In this document: one piece after another, positions 23,646-35,291 of the stretch
How the letters are laid out: each line of letters begins with the position of its first letter
Numbering within the stretch: position 1 is the stretch's first letter
Source: Fraxinus americana
Lineage: Eukaryota > Streptophyta > Magnoliopsida > Lamiales > Oleaceae
NCBI GenBank assembly: GCA_035079005.1
Contig: CM068706.1
Coordinates: forward strand, 21,873,272 to 21,937,271
Reading direction: 5' to 3'
Length of the DNA stretch: 64,000 nucleotides
Made by a program: the position numbers and the translations under genes
The notes under the pieces: generated by a model
What the model was told of the DNA's origin: nothing
Database searches by the model: none
The model's input: the letters and a program-made list of their open reading frames with translations, nothing else

Positions 23646-24060
23646 GAGTATTTCTAAGACTCTCTATTTTTAAAGAGTATATTCTATCATTTGGAAAGTA
23701 TCTATAAATTTAGAGAGTTAAAATTTTGAAATACTCCAACAAACTCTTTATATTTAACACTTAATTTTACTACTCCCAAAAAATATTTATTATTTTTCTT
23801 TATTCTTTATTTTAACCAACTTTTCTTTAGATTATTTTATTATTTTTTTACATTGAAAATTGAAATATTTTGAATGCATTTAAAAATAGAGAATGAGTAT
23901 GACTCTCCAAATGAGTTTGGCTCTCCAAATTCCAAATTTGGAGAGCCTAATCCACTCTCTAAATTAAAATGTTAATTTAAAGAGTTTCTTGAAATATGAT
24001 TTTAAATGTTGACTCTTTAAATAGAGATGATTTCATGTTTAAAGAGTCTTGGAGATATTC
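23646..24060. mobile_element. PIF/Harbinger-like MITE, TSD TAA
   Basis: 415 bp flanked by TAA at 23643-23645 and 24061-24063. The ends are inverted: GAGTATTTCTAAGACTCT at the left and GAATATCTCCAAGACTCT when the right end is reversed, with further paired TTTAAAGAGT motifs inside. A 3-bp TAA target and short non-coding length fit the PIF/Harbinger group. Confidence 0.8.
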
Positions 24061-24063
24061 TAA

Positions 24064-24513
24064 CAAGGACTAAAAAAGTATTTGCTCCAATCAATTACCC
24101 TTTGTTAAAGCGCTTGTTTGAGTCCTTTTTTTTTTGTAATAATGCATTTTGAAATAGTAGATTGATGGAAAGTGTATGGTTAAAAAACAAATTTTTTTTT
24201 TTTGAATTTACGTGTAATATTATTTTATTAAAAAATGTGTGACTAAAAATAAGAGAGAATAAAATGTATTTTAAAAATAATGGAAATAAGGGACAAAATT
24301 ATAAACAAATTGTGACAATTGTTTTTACCATTAAAAAAAAAAAAGAAGAAAAAAGAAATGAGGTGGCAAGTGCGCGGGAAAAATACCAAAAAAGCAGAGC
24401 AAAGAAATTGAACCCATCCGCCTTCTCCTTCCCCCAGTATACATACAGACCGACAGACATCCTTAAAGAATACAATCGAATCGAATCTTGAAGCTTTCCA
24501 GTGGGAGAGAAAA
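24064..24513 (+). promoter_or_regulatory. Upstream region of the CDCA7-like gene
   Basis: 450 bp between the MITE and the start codon. It is AT-rich with T and A homopolymers. GTGCGCGGGAAAAATACC at about 24370 includes a GCGGGAAA match to an E2F-type site (TTSSCGSSAA family), which would fit S-phase expression. No convincing TATA box was found. The promoter role is inferred from position. Confidence 0.45.
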
Positions 24514-27500
24514 ATGGTGGGTACACGGCGTGGGAGTCAGAAAACTGAAAAGAGCAAAGAACCAAAGGGAGAAAATGAAAATGGAGGTGGGCGAGAAATA
24601 GTAGAGTACGAGGAATCAAGAGCCCAAAGAATCAAACAAAACATGGATAGAATGAAAAGCCTCGGGATTTTGGATCTCTCTAAGAAACTCAAGCCTGAAC
24701 CTAAACGTCAAATTGCAAAAACCCTTTCTCAGAAGAAGAAACCCGCACGTGATGATCCGCCAAGGCGCTCCAATAGGTATCCAATAACTCTCTTCTTCTC
24801 AAAACACAAAATTCAACATTACTATTTCTTTTTCTATTTATGCGTGTGTACTGGTTTTCCTTTTAGGTTACCGAGAAAAAAAAAGGAGAGAAAGAACAAG
24901 TCATCGTTATAAATTGTCCCTAGGTTATTTTTTGTTTTTACAATGAATTTCCAGTTTCATTTTGTTCATGTTCAAGTCTTTTAATTGGGTGTGGGGTTAG
25001 GAGGATGTGAACCCAAATTTTCCATCCGGGTCATTTTTTTTTTGCTAATGATGCTTATAGAAACAGAAAAATCATGAAATTATAGACACTGTTTTTTATT
25101 CCTAATCTTAATGTTGGCTGAGAATTTTGCTCAGGTTGCAAGAGATGCCTCGGGTGAGTTACTTCGAAAAGAAAACTGAAAGAAAGGGGATTCCAGTGAA
25201 AATTGTTGAGATCCATATAGAAGAAGGTGAAAACCCTGAAACTTACACAGAAGAGCAAGAGAAGCTTTTGGGCGACTGTAAAATCCCTTGGACTCTCTTT
25301 GTTGATGGATACGACGAAGAAGGGCAGCGCATTTATGATCCTTTTGAGGGAAAGAGTTGCCATCAATGCAGGTATTTACAGAATGCATTAGAATGCTTTG
25401 TTTGTTTAGCCGTGCTATTAAATTTATTTTACCATATTACCATTTAAACAAAACCATCCATTCTACAAGAATGATATGTATATATGTTTGGGGTTCAAAA
25501 TTTTTTTCTGGGAACTGGGAACGAGCAGAGTAGAGGAATGAAATGAAGAGTGGAATTCGGTTTTTCTGTCGGACTTCGTGTACGCAGGAGTATAATTTAA
25601 ATTCTTATTTTAGGAGCAAAAATGCCTTTGTAGTTCATACAGTAGTTAAGTGATAGGGGTTTAATTGTCATGGAGAATCAATACAAATTTTGGTAGTTCT
25701 TGTTCGACTAACTCGACACACTTTAATTAACTTATTCAGACTGTTAGTGGCCACACCAAATTTAGGATAGTAGTAGTAGTACTACTACTCTTGTTAAGAG
25801 TAACGGAACCAAAACCCAACTTGAAAATGGTAATATTGTAACTTGAAAGAATGCTGCGAATTTGATTAATAAATGGACTAACTTGTTGAGTGCTAAAATA
25901 TGCAAGGACTCCTATAATTTTCAAGTGCCATTTTGATGATCTTCTCCTGTGACTAAGTATGGCTGGCTTATGCTAAAGAGTAAGCTCTAAATTTGTGGTT
26001 TATTTTGGTTAAGTTGAATGTAGGTTGGTCTGCATTAAAAATAAGCCACACATTTGTGTTTATTTTTAAGCATAAGCCATCCAAAACATGCTATAAATTA
26101 TGCTAAGCCAGTATATGAATTGTGCCTGATGTGTTTAAAGCAATAGATGAAGCATGTTTGTACAGTAACATGCACGATTAAATGATTAAATAATTCATTT
26201 CCCAGAATACGTGTTTAATTTTTAGGCCCTGTTTGGTCCGGATTAAAATCTGATTTTAATCCAAGTCAAAGTCAAACAATCAATATTAACCACATCTTTT
26301 ATGGGTCTCACAACTTTTCAACCACACATTTCAAAAACTTCCATCACAATCTACTAAAAATCAAATTTTAATCTTCACCAAACACCCTCTTAGTATCCTG
26401 ATTCTTTTGTATGATTATGAGAGGGAAAAGTAGTTACGATAATTGGTTTGTTACTTGCTTAGGACTAGGCCTGCTTAAAATGATAACGTAAAACCGAGAT
26501 ATTTTTGGAATAATTATGTAATATTTAGATAGGAAGATGCCTTTGGTCCAACCATATGTATATGATATCGATTGCGCACTCCCAACACATTTTGACTGTT
26601 TATGCCTTTTGCTTCTTTCAGATGCACAGGTTTTCTGCACTATCTTACCTATTAATTTTCTATATCCAGTCCAACAAGCACCATATTTTCTTTAGTATCT
26701 GAGTGAATTACTGAAATGAAACCATGTATATCTCTGACAGCCGCTATCGATCACTCTCATTTTATTTAACATCTTAGAATAATCAGCTTTTGGGTTAGTG
26801 TAATTATCAGTTTAACCACCTTCTCTGTGACTGTAATCTTCCACCCCAAACATCATAAGAAAGTAGCAGTTGTACTATAATCCTGCCTGTTTTCCCATAT
26901 TATGTGCCCCACTCTCTCTCTGCTGGCTGATTTATTGTATATTAATAAAGCTATCTCATATATGATGTAACAATGAGATTGCAAGTAGTAGTGCACCTTA
27001 TCTTACTGGTGGATATGTTCAACGATGTTTCTTCAAGGGCTATCTTTCAGCTACTATTTTACTTTCGATTTTTCTTTATTTCAAAGCATTTCTATTTAGT
27101 AAGTTTTTCGACATTAGTTTGCCATTTTCACTTCCTAGTATATAACCAGTAACGACTTCAATTCCTGCAGACAAAAAACTCGAGGTCTTCGCACTGAATG
27201 CAGCAAATGCAAGATTGGCACTGGACAGTTTTGTGGTGATTGCTTATACATGAGGTTTTTGGAAAACAAATATTCGCTTGCTTTCATTGATATTTGTGTT
27301 TCATTTCATCTCAACCTGCAAATACTGTATTGTATTCTATGTTCATGCATGCTTTTAGTGAATTAACATGTATATATTTCGAAATTCATTTAGTGATAGG
27401 TGAGGTTTTTTGGTCCCATCCTAATCTTAAATGGGGGGTCTTGGATTGCCCACTACCTAGTATATTGACTGAAAGAATTACTACAAATGGAGGAGCGTAT

Positions 27501-29619
27501 GACCAACTTACCTCGTATTGTTACCAAGGGGGAATGGGGGCATGGGGGGTCTTTTTGTCTCTACACACACATACTTACTTTCCAGAAAAGATCAATGCAC
27601 CAATCACCGTACTCAAATTTAATGGATTTGTTGCTAAAATATCAGTACTAAATCTCAAACTCCTAACAGATGGCCAGTGGCCCAAAGAAACGAATGAATT
27701 GGTTACATTTTTCATACGATCTCCTCTTATAGATAGACTAAAAAATCGATCATGGTTCTCTTCGTATCACTGGCTTATTTATTCTTGTATTTTTTTTTTA
27801 AATCGAGTAAAAAAAATATTTGAGTTATAATGTATGAACTACCCCCTTGTTGCAAAACTTCCTAAAAAGAGTTTCCCTTGGACTACGAATGGGTAAGGAT
27901 AATTCCTCATCTGCAAATCAGCCCTTCCCACAGGGTATTTTCTCAACATGTAAGTAATTGTAGGAGTGAAATCTTGGTATAATTCGAAAAAGCAAACATC
28001 AGGTCAAATGCAATAAAATATGAAAAAATGAAATCAATTTTACAATCAAATAAATGACAAAACTACCTAATTCTTACATTTGGACCATTGATTGAGCTTG
28101 AGGAATCAAATGACATCACCATGGATTTCACCAGGCTGCAATATTCTGAAAGTGTTCTCCTTATAGCCTGTGTCAGCCAACCAATTAGCTAGTGTTTCCT
28201 TCCCTTCAAATATATTTAAGTGATATCTGTATCCTTCTTTGCCAGTTCCATATTTCTTCTAGTAGGTATTGAATATGTCAATGGCCAGAGTTATTTTGTT
28301 GAAGCAATTGGATAGATTTGAGTGAATAAACTTCTGCCCGAATATGTTTGGATCTTTGTCCGAACATAGTGAAGTTTGACTATTTAAAAATGATTTATAA
28401 ATAATCATTTATATATTAGCCAAACAGAGGCTTAATTTTATTTTACAACCATAGAAAAATTCTTGTTTTAATTATGACGAGAGCAGAAGTATCTAGAATG
28501 TGGTGCCGGTGAGATAGATATCTGATGCCCTATCGTTCCCTTCTACTCATTAAGTATCTCGACCTTGGTCAATTTTGAGCACTCTGATTTTATATGTTAT
28601 TTTCTCTCTCCTTAGTGATACTCTCCTTCCTCACCATCATTGTTTAACTATTTGGAATTGTCTTGACATTTGGGAGAAAACTCAAAACAACACAGTTTTT
28701 GGTTGTTACCAACTAAGGGCCTGATGTAGATTTTTTGAGAATAGTTTGTGAAAAGTGATTTTTTTTTGGGAGAAAGTGGTTAAAAAGTAGGGAAAGTTAT
28801 GAGTCCACGTGCAAAATTAGTTTATTGGAAAAATGTACGGTTGAAAATGAGTGGAGAAAAAATAGCTTTAGAAAATGTATGTCAAACATGGGCTAAATAA
28901 AAGTAATAACTGAACTTGAAGCTAATCATCTCTTTATTTTTTTCAGGTATGGGGAGAATGTAACAGAAGTGAATCAGAATCAAAATTGGACTTGCCCTGT
29001 CTGTCGAGGAATATGCAATTGCAGTCGCTGCAGAAGAGAGAAGGGATGGGCACCCACTGGAAATATCTACAGGAAGGTAAAGTTGATCTACTTTCATTTG
29101 TTGATGCTTATTTGCAGACAGAATTTTGAAATTCTCTGGAATTGGTTCTCGAAAATCGATTGGCATTTATATCTATTGGCTGAGCTTTGAAAAGTTAGTT
29201 TATAGTAAGCTTTCTAATAAATAACATTTTAATAAGTTATAGTCAGAAATTAAGTAAGAAAAAAGCTAACATATACAAATATGTTTTGAACAAAAAGTTA
29301 AATTTGACTAATTTTTAATCTTAGCCAAACACACTCACGTTCTTTTCTAATCATAAACTGTTAATTTCAGGTAGAGCGACTTGGTTTCAGATCTGTGGCA
29401 CATTATCTTATTCAGAACTTCTGCCATAAAGCAAACCTGGAAAAGCAAGCTGGTGAAATTCCAGTTTCTCCCTGTGGATCAATTTCAATTGAAGATAAAA
29501 AAGCAGGGATTGATGACGAGAAAGATGGAATGGAAGATATCAAAAGGAATCAGGACAGTGGTGAGGATTATAGTGTTGAAGAGGAGGATAAGAACGAGGA
29601 TGATAATGTTGATAGTTGA
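24514..29619 (+). CDS. CDCA7: CDCA7-like zinc-finger protein (zf-4CXXC_R1), five exons
   Basis: Exons 24514-24776, 25135-25371, 27171-27254, 28947-29076 and 29371-29619 join in frame with GT-AG introns to give 320 residues. The N-terminal part has YEESRAQRIKQNMDRMKSLG (about 30-50), a motif conserved in plant members. The zf-4CXXC_R1 domain spans about 163-238. It has all eleven Cys: C163, C166, C177, C180, C188, C191, C211, C214, C218, C220 and C223. Residues matching human ICF-mutated positions are kept: R167 in CHQCR, G185 in GQFCG and R195 in RYGE. The C-terminal 40 residues are acidic. Known of the family: CDCA7 recruits the HELLS/DDM1 remodeler to nucleosomes and supports DNA methylation. 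Nuclear location is inferred. The start was chosen because it opens the conserved frame and no upstream in-frame exon is seen. No damage was found. Confidence 0.93.
26225..26389. mobile_element. Tourist-like MITE in intron 2, TSD TTA
   Basis: 165 bp, with ends GGCCCTGTTTGGT and (reversed) GAGGGTGTTTGGT followed by matched GATTAAAATYTGATTTT. Flanked by TTA at 26222-26224 and 26390-26392. Length, TTA target and GTTTGG ends fit Tourist/PIF-Harbinger. It lies well away from the splice sites. Confidence 0.88.
28717..28893. mobile_element. Tourist-like MITE in intron 3, TSD TAA
   Basis: 177 bp. Left end GGGCCTGATGTAGATTTT, right end reversed GCCCATGTTTGACATACATTTT. Flanked by TAA at 28714-28716 and 28894-28896. 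Its right end is about 50 bp before the acceptor of exon 4, so it may affect branch-point spacing. Confidence 0.7.
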
Positions 29620-29882
29620 CAACCATAGCTAGAGAAATCAAGACAAGGGCAGTTGACTAGAAGACAACCTATTTTTGCTACAGAGGGAAGCTTAATCAAA
29701 AAAGGCCTATTGTTTTTATGATTTTGAACCGTTATTCCCATCCTGGCATGCATGTCAATCACAAAAGCATATATATTGTTTTTTGGCAGATGACATGAGG
29801 CTAATATTTTCTCGTGTTTCTAATTTTCATCTTGTAGGTATTGCTTGTTAGCTATCTTCAAGTCGGCATGTATCGAACGGTT

Positions 29883-30041
29883 TTGCTACTGGTACATCAA
29901 GGTGTACATCGACGTGTACATCACACTCACATGGGGGTGGGACTCGTTTGAATAAAAAAATATTTTATACAAGTGGGTCTCATTCCCATGTGAGTGTGAT
30001 GTACACCTTGATGTACAATTCTTGATGTACAAGTAGCATTT
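29883..30041. mobile_element. Hairpin MITE downstream of the CDCA7-like gene
   Basis: About 159 bp with long inverted ends. TTGCTACTGGTACATCAAGG at the left pairs with ATGCTACTTGTACATCAAG reversed from the right. The arms share GTGTACATCACACTCACATG. The target duplication is unclear. It sits about 260 bp past the stop codon and could lie in or just after the 3' UTR. Confidence 0.75.
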
Positions 30042-30447
30042 TTGTGTATCGAATGCTATGAATCAGTATATCCACATTCCATTCTGCTTGAGATTCTCCT
30101 GTTGCTTGAGCTTGTTTATGTAGGGACTGTTGGATTATAACAAGTTTATGGACAACACCATCTTACTAAAGAAATTACCGACATAAACGTAGCAATACTC
30201 TTTACATTCTTCACTACGTATGAAGAAATATGCCTGAATTGATGTTCGGACAAAACTTGCAAGCGTACGGGATCATTGTACAAGTAATAAGATTTGTGAG
30301 TTAAGAGTATCGTTCTCACGAGAAATAAGGTCTAATTTGTAGTTCAATAGGTACTATTAAATTCGAAGTGTGGTAATATCAAAAGAGATGGTTTAGATGC
30401 AATCTATATTAACCACAAACTAATAAAACAAATAAAGTATTTATTTA

Positions 30448-30777
30448 GTTCCTGTTTGGCACACATTGAAATTTTCATTTTTATTTTTCTACTCATTTTC
30501 AATCACACATTTTTTAATAAAATAATATTTTCCATTGAAAAATGCTATTCATCCCCAGTGGAGATGCATCCCCAGTGGAGATGCATCTCCAGTTTATGTG
30601 GATGTAAATGATTGGTTAAATGATACGTGAAATTAAATGACTTATTTAATTTCACCATCATTTAATGCCACATTAACGCCACATAGATTGGGGATGCATC
30701 CCCAGTGGGATTGAATAACATTTCTCTTTTCCATCACATCAATAACTTTTCCTTCTTTTTCAACCGCACATTCACCC
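30448..30777. mobile_element. Compound MITE insertion with TTA at both ends
   Basis: 330 bp missing from the partner LTR, flanked by TTA at 30445-30447 and 30778-30780. The outer element starts GTTCCTGTTTGGC. Inside it, 30538-30725 is a second inverted-repeat element whose arms share ATCCCCAGTGG and GATGCATCCCC. This makes a MITE within a MITE within an LTR. Confidence 0.7.
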
Positions 30778-31301
30778 TTAATATGCAAATGTTTGTATTG
30801 GAATTGTGAATTCCCCTATTGTCATTTAATTTAATTCTTAATTCGTAATTTAGTAAATTCACGCATTCAAAACAATCGATAATTCACTGTTATTCAATAT
30901 TCTTTTCCAAGATATATTAAACTTATGTTTAACAATACCCGATCCTATTTCTAATCCAAATTCATATAAAAACATGTATTGATTCACAGGATTTATCATA
31001 CATGATTGTACATGTCATAGATATTATTCCTAATACCTATTGTTTATGTGTTGATTTTGCAGTGTTCTAGGCTTATTGTGAGTATTCTTACACTACAATA
31101 AGCAATTTACTATCTAATTGATGATCCAACAATCAGATAGTTCAATGGGAATGCAAAATCAATCAAATAATAACATGAAAATCCTAAATTAATGTCTTGA
31201 GTTAAAATAAATGAAAATAGGATTCAACATTCATCCAATACAATTGAAAAACCTAGTCAACCATCCTAATTATTAAACTATAAAAAAAAAAAAAAAAATT
31301 G

Positions 31302-31585
31302 CCCCTTGGGGCACAGCGCAACTGGCGGAACAATCAGCACATAACTTGCTTCCAGCGGCAGGGTGGGGGTTCGAATCCTGGTGGGAACTTGCAGCTAGAT
31401 TGTATGGAGCAATCACTTTGGAGGATGATCCCTTGTGCACAGAATTGCACAGTTGGTGAGGGGAACCTGGGAACCAGTTGAGGCATATCCCGCGATTTAC
31501 CTTCTCCAAGGTTCTAGGGGCAATGGTCTTGAATATCCAGGATTTACTCTTGGAAAGTTGGGAAACCTGGGTATAAAAAAAAACA
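31302..31585 (+). mobile_element. tRNA-derived SINE
   Basis: About 284 bp starting CCCCTTGGGGCACAGCGCAAC and ending GGGTATAAAAAAAAA. A Pol III B box, GGTTCGAATCC, lies at 31368-31378, about 65 bp from the start. An A-box-like GCGCAACTGGCGG lies near 31316. The partner LTR at about 37555-37575 has only an A-rich stretch here, confirming a separate insertion into an A-run. No coding capacity; it would need LINE machinery. Confidence 0.85.
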
Positions 31586-33161
31586 TATACAAAAAATAAT
31601 GAAAAGACATTACCCGGATCGAGAAATAATGAAGAAAGTGGAGAAATCCAATTTCTTGGCTTGAATCTTGAAAATGGATAAATATTTTTCAATGAACTTG
31701 TATAATTTGCTTTTGGTTGATGATTGCGCTTCGTTCTTCGCTTCCAAAATATGTAGAATATATATTTTTAGGTCAAAATGAGGTCTCTAATATGTATTAT
31801 GTTGTTAGGTATTTGTAGGAGTAGAAAATTGGTTAAAAATCACATCCAAATTGATTTCCAAAATAGTTCCAATCAAATAAGGAAAGTTGTTTTCGCGCGC
31901 AAATTCTTGTCTCTGCACAGCAGTCAGTATTTTGACCATAATTTTCTCTCTCGATATTCGATTGAGGCGATTCAAAATGCGTTGGAAAGATAACTCAAAG
32001 GGATACAACTTTTATAGATATAGAACATTTATAATTCGGATGTTTATTATACCAAAAATTGGTCTCAATTTTCGAATAAAAAATTTGGAATATAAACCAT
32101 TGCGATTGGAAATTGATATTGATAATATTTTGATCATATTTTATTCATTTTTGAGTTCCAATTCCATCCAATCGTCTCGTAGAAATCTTTAAAGTATCAT
32201 CTTGTGGTCCGAATAAACTACTGAACGTTTGCAATTTGACCATCAAACTTTGTATTTGATATAATTGAGCCATTTTTTGCTATCTCCAAATCTTCTTCAA
32301 ACGTTGAGTTTTACCTACAAAATGAAATATAACACAAGTTATGTAGAATTTTATCCAAAAAACAATAAAATAACATCATTTAGGACATTGAATAAATGTA
32401 GAAACTATACTTATCACACCCACAAATTTGATTCTTTGTTTGTCTTCAAACAAAACCAAGACCTAACAAACACACAAACACATAATGCTAATTACCTAAT
32501 TGGTGGCCAAATAATCAAGTAATACAAAAATATTTAGTTAGCTAACCTGGCTTTTTATCTTAGGTTTGAAATCATAATATTAAATATATACACAGCTTCA
32601 AAATTACAATAAAAAAATTAAAATCTACTTTTCCAATGTACAATCGACTTGTATATGTGTGAAGAATTAAGTATAGTATTATGAATTCATACGTTGTTTC
32701 AATTCCCGACCCTCAATGGTCAAATATGTTCTTTCATCATTCGTAAGATTAACACACATCCAATCTGATTCTTTTTGCTCTTTTCAAATGTGTGAACTAA
32801 AATTGAATTTTATACTATCATCATTTCTCTAGTTTAGGTAAATTTCACTAATCGCAAGTCAACATGTCAATATTAAGTTTGATTGTTTCAATCTCTAGAA
32901 CTTAATTAGGCTAACATTCTCTTATCGAAAATCAAATTTTTTGAACAAGAGTTTGGGATATAACCAAGGTATTTGGTACGTCTTCTGTTTCATGCACATG
33001 GTTTTTTCCTATATTTTTTCTTAATTTTTTTCAACACTTTTTTTTATTTGTAGCATTCCCTCCTTTAAACTTTTTAAATGACCCATCTAACAAACTTTAG
33101 AAAGATGACTTCCAAATCAGTTGACTTTAGGGCAACATGTTTTAACACTCTTACAGGTTTA

Positions 33162-33299
33162 GAGCTTGTTTGGGAGAGATTAAAATCAGATTAAAATTGA
33201 AAATATAGCCGTTATTGTTGACTTTTATTAGACGGGTAGGACCCAATAACGGTCATATTTTCAATTTTAATTGGATTTTAAGCCCTCCCGAACGGGGCC
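33162..33299. mobile_element. Tourist-like MITE, TSD TTA
   Basis: 138 bp flanked by TTA at 33159-33161 and 33300-33302. The arms are inverted over about 55 bp: GAGCTTGTTTGGGAGAGATT at left against GGCCCCGTTCGGGAGGGCTT reversed from right. Both arms then share ATTAAAATTGAAAATAT and GCCGTTATT-like sequence. Confidence 0.88.
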
Positions 33300-35272
33300 T
33301 TAATAACTCTAGTCATAAAGGATACAAGGAGAAATTTTGAAATAAAATGTGTTTTATTATGCCTTAATTAGTGTAATATCCCTCATTAAACACATCCAAG
33401 TAAAACGACATCAAACTTGAGATTTTCACCAAATTGCATTCTATTGACTTTAGACAATCCACACAAGATTTTTAATTTCACACATGGAATCCCCATTTAC
33501 CTCAACATCTTCCTACAATAGTGAAATCTCTTCAAACTATACTAAATTTGATCTAAAGACGTAAAATTTAGTGGTTTTGAGTTTAGCATCTATGGTCCAT
33601 TATTTCAGCCTATCCAACCATGAAATCAACTTATTCCCACACCATACTTAACATAATTCATGTGCTCAATATATATATATCAAATTTCACATGAAAAAGC
33701 AAAAATTAATCTAAGCATGCAATTTATTCACAATTCATAGATCAATTAACGATTTAATATTTTTCATTGCCAGTCAAGCCAACTAACTCACACAAAAAGA
33801 AAATATTTTAAACTTTTCAATTTTTTTATATCTAAACTAATGTAATAAAAGCACACAAAAATGCATAAACATAAGAATGACACAAACAAAAAATAAAAAA
33901 TAAAAAAAAATGAAAACTCATGTTTTCTACCCCCAAATTTAAACTAGACACTATAATCAATGTCTTAAATCCTAATTCCGCATATAAAGGAAAAAAAAAA
34001 AAAAAAACTTGAACAATGACTAACTTATAATCCAATGACTAACTTCTTATTGCTCCCGTTAGCTCCTTGATCTTGGTTAGTTTAAGTGTTCTGCGACATC
34101 ATGTTTCAGCGCAATACAGTCAAATAAAGCATTAAGATCAAATAACTAGAACAAGTGTTACTTAACTCTAACATCTAATAAATCAGTAACATATCGAAGA
34201 TTTAAGGTGAAACGTGGTATGGATGATGAGTCCCTAAAATTTAATAATAAAAAAAAATAATCTAAATTATCCTATTAGTATAAAGCATAATAAATAAAAT
34301 GAAAGAAAATTTGGATGTCTCCCAATAAGTGCTTTGTTTAAAGTCCTTAACTTGATTTTGTTGTTTCGGCATCATGGAATCGTGATGATCGCTTTTGATG
34401 CCTTGCTCAATTTGCCTCTTCTGACTTTGCTTCACTCTTCATTGCCTCTACAAATTTTAACACTGCATTCTCCAATGTGATATAATATGCATATCTTCTC
34501 CAATTTGAATTCAACTACGTAGACTTCTTCCTTCTCTTCGAGCATAATTACAAATTCAATGATAGGGTAATCAATAAAGTCGATAGAATGTGGGTTAACG
34601 TCTTCTTCATTAATTGCCACTTCTTCGTTTCATTCCTTTGTAATTGATATTTCATCGTCTTTGTTCTATATTTTCTCGGGTTGAATGACCGATTTACAAT
34701 TTAAATCTATGGGCAATGTAAACTCTTTTCTTTCAAACTTTTCGAGTGGATTGTATCTCCACCTTTTAAATTCAACCCAGAATGTGCAATCTCTCACACA
34801 CAATTTGCTTTCATCTAAGTTGGCAAGATCAGTGTAATATTTTGCAATTGCCTCATTGTTCAACATGAAAGGATCAAATTCCACAAACGTCTCAGAAGGG
34901 ATACACTCTCCCACAGCATATAGCTTTCAATAGATGTGTCAATTGCGAGTCTTCGATATCTTATATATTGTTTAAACAACATGATTTTGAGCAGAAATCA
35001 GTGCCTATAGTCACACAGTAACCAGTATAATGCACATCTAAACACATTTAACAATAGTTATCTTTTTCCTCGTCGTCCATGTCAAGATTATTCATTACAA
35101 AAATCTTTTTACCATGCCGCGCCAGAATCTTAGACGCATTGCTGAACGCCACCTGATAGAATATCAAATAAGAGAGATCAGGGTGGGTAGCCAAAATTAA
35201 TAATAAAAAAATAAAATAAAAATCTAATTTAATATAACTACTACTAAACTAAAATTAAATTCGTTACTCCAA

Positions 35273-35289
35273 GGCAGCGGTACCAAAAA
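35273..35289 (-). other. Primer-binding site candidate of the LARD-like element
   Basis: On the minus strand TTTGGTACCGCTGCCTTGG lies two bases inside the 5' LTR. It resembles the tRNA-Asp-type TGGCGCCGTTGCCGGGG site of Tat/Athila elements with several C-to-T changes. The assignment rests on position and partial match. Confidence 0.55.
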
Positions 35290-35291
35290 CT

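Larger units (their letters stand above)
30243..32416 (-). repeat. Left (3') LTR of the LARD-like element
   Basis: TGTTCGGACAAAACTTGCAAGC to AACTATACTTATCA as read on plus. Homologous to 35292-38399 along its length. It carries two insertions absent from the other LTR: 30448-30777 (MITE compound) and about 31302-31585 (SINE). Confidence 0.8.
32417..35291 (-). other. Interior of the LARD-like element
   Basis: 2.9 kb, AT-rich. Two minus-strand open stretches at 34914-34666 and 34620-34432 follow one another with a few stops between. They include FVEFDPFMLNNEAIAKYY and acidic tracts, but I do not recognise a gag or any other domain. A Tourist-like MITE sits at 33162-33299. The rest shows no coding. 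Confidence 0.5.

Noticed and set aside
25769..25789. Perfect GTAGTAGTACTACTAC palindrome in intron 2
   Set aside because: Simple trinucleotide repeat symmetry; no further evidence of function.
25950..26110. Possible MITE in intron 2 (CTGGCTTATGCTAAA against CTGGCTTAGCATAA)
   Set aside because: Arms match only over about 14 bp with no clear target duplication; too weak to call.
27294..27830. 178-codon open frame in intron 3
   Set aside because: Spans a donor-proximal intron sequence of the CDCA7-like gene, has no known domain and AT-driven composition.
31368..31378. tRNA gene suggested by a GGTTCGAATCC B box (also at 38459)
   Set aside because: No tRNA cloverleaf follows; the contexts are SINE-like with A- or T-rich tails.
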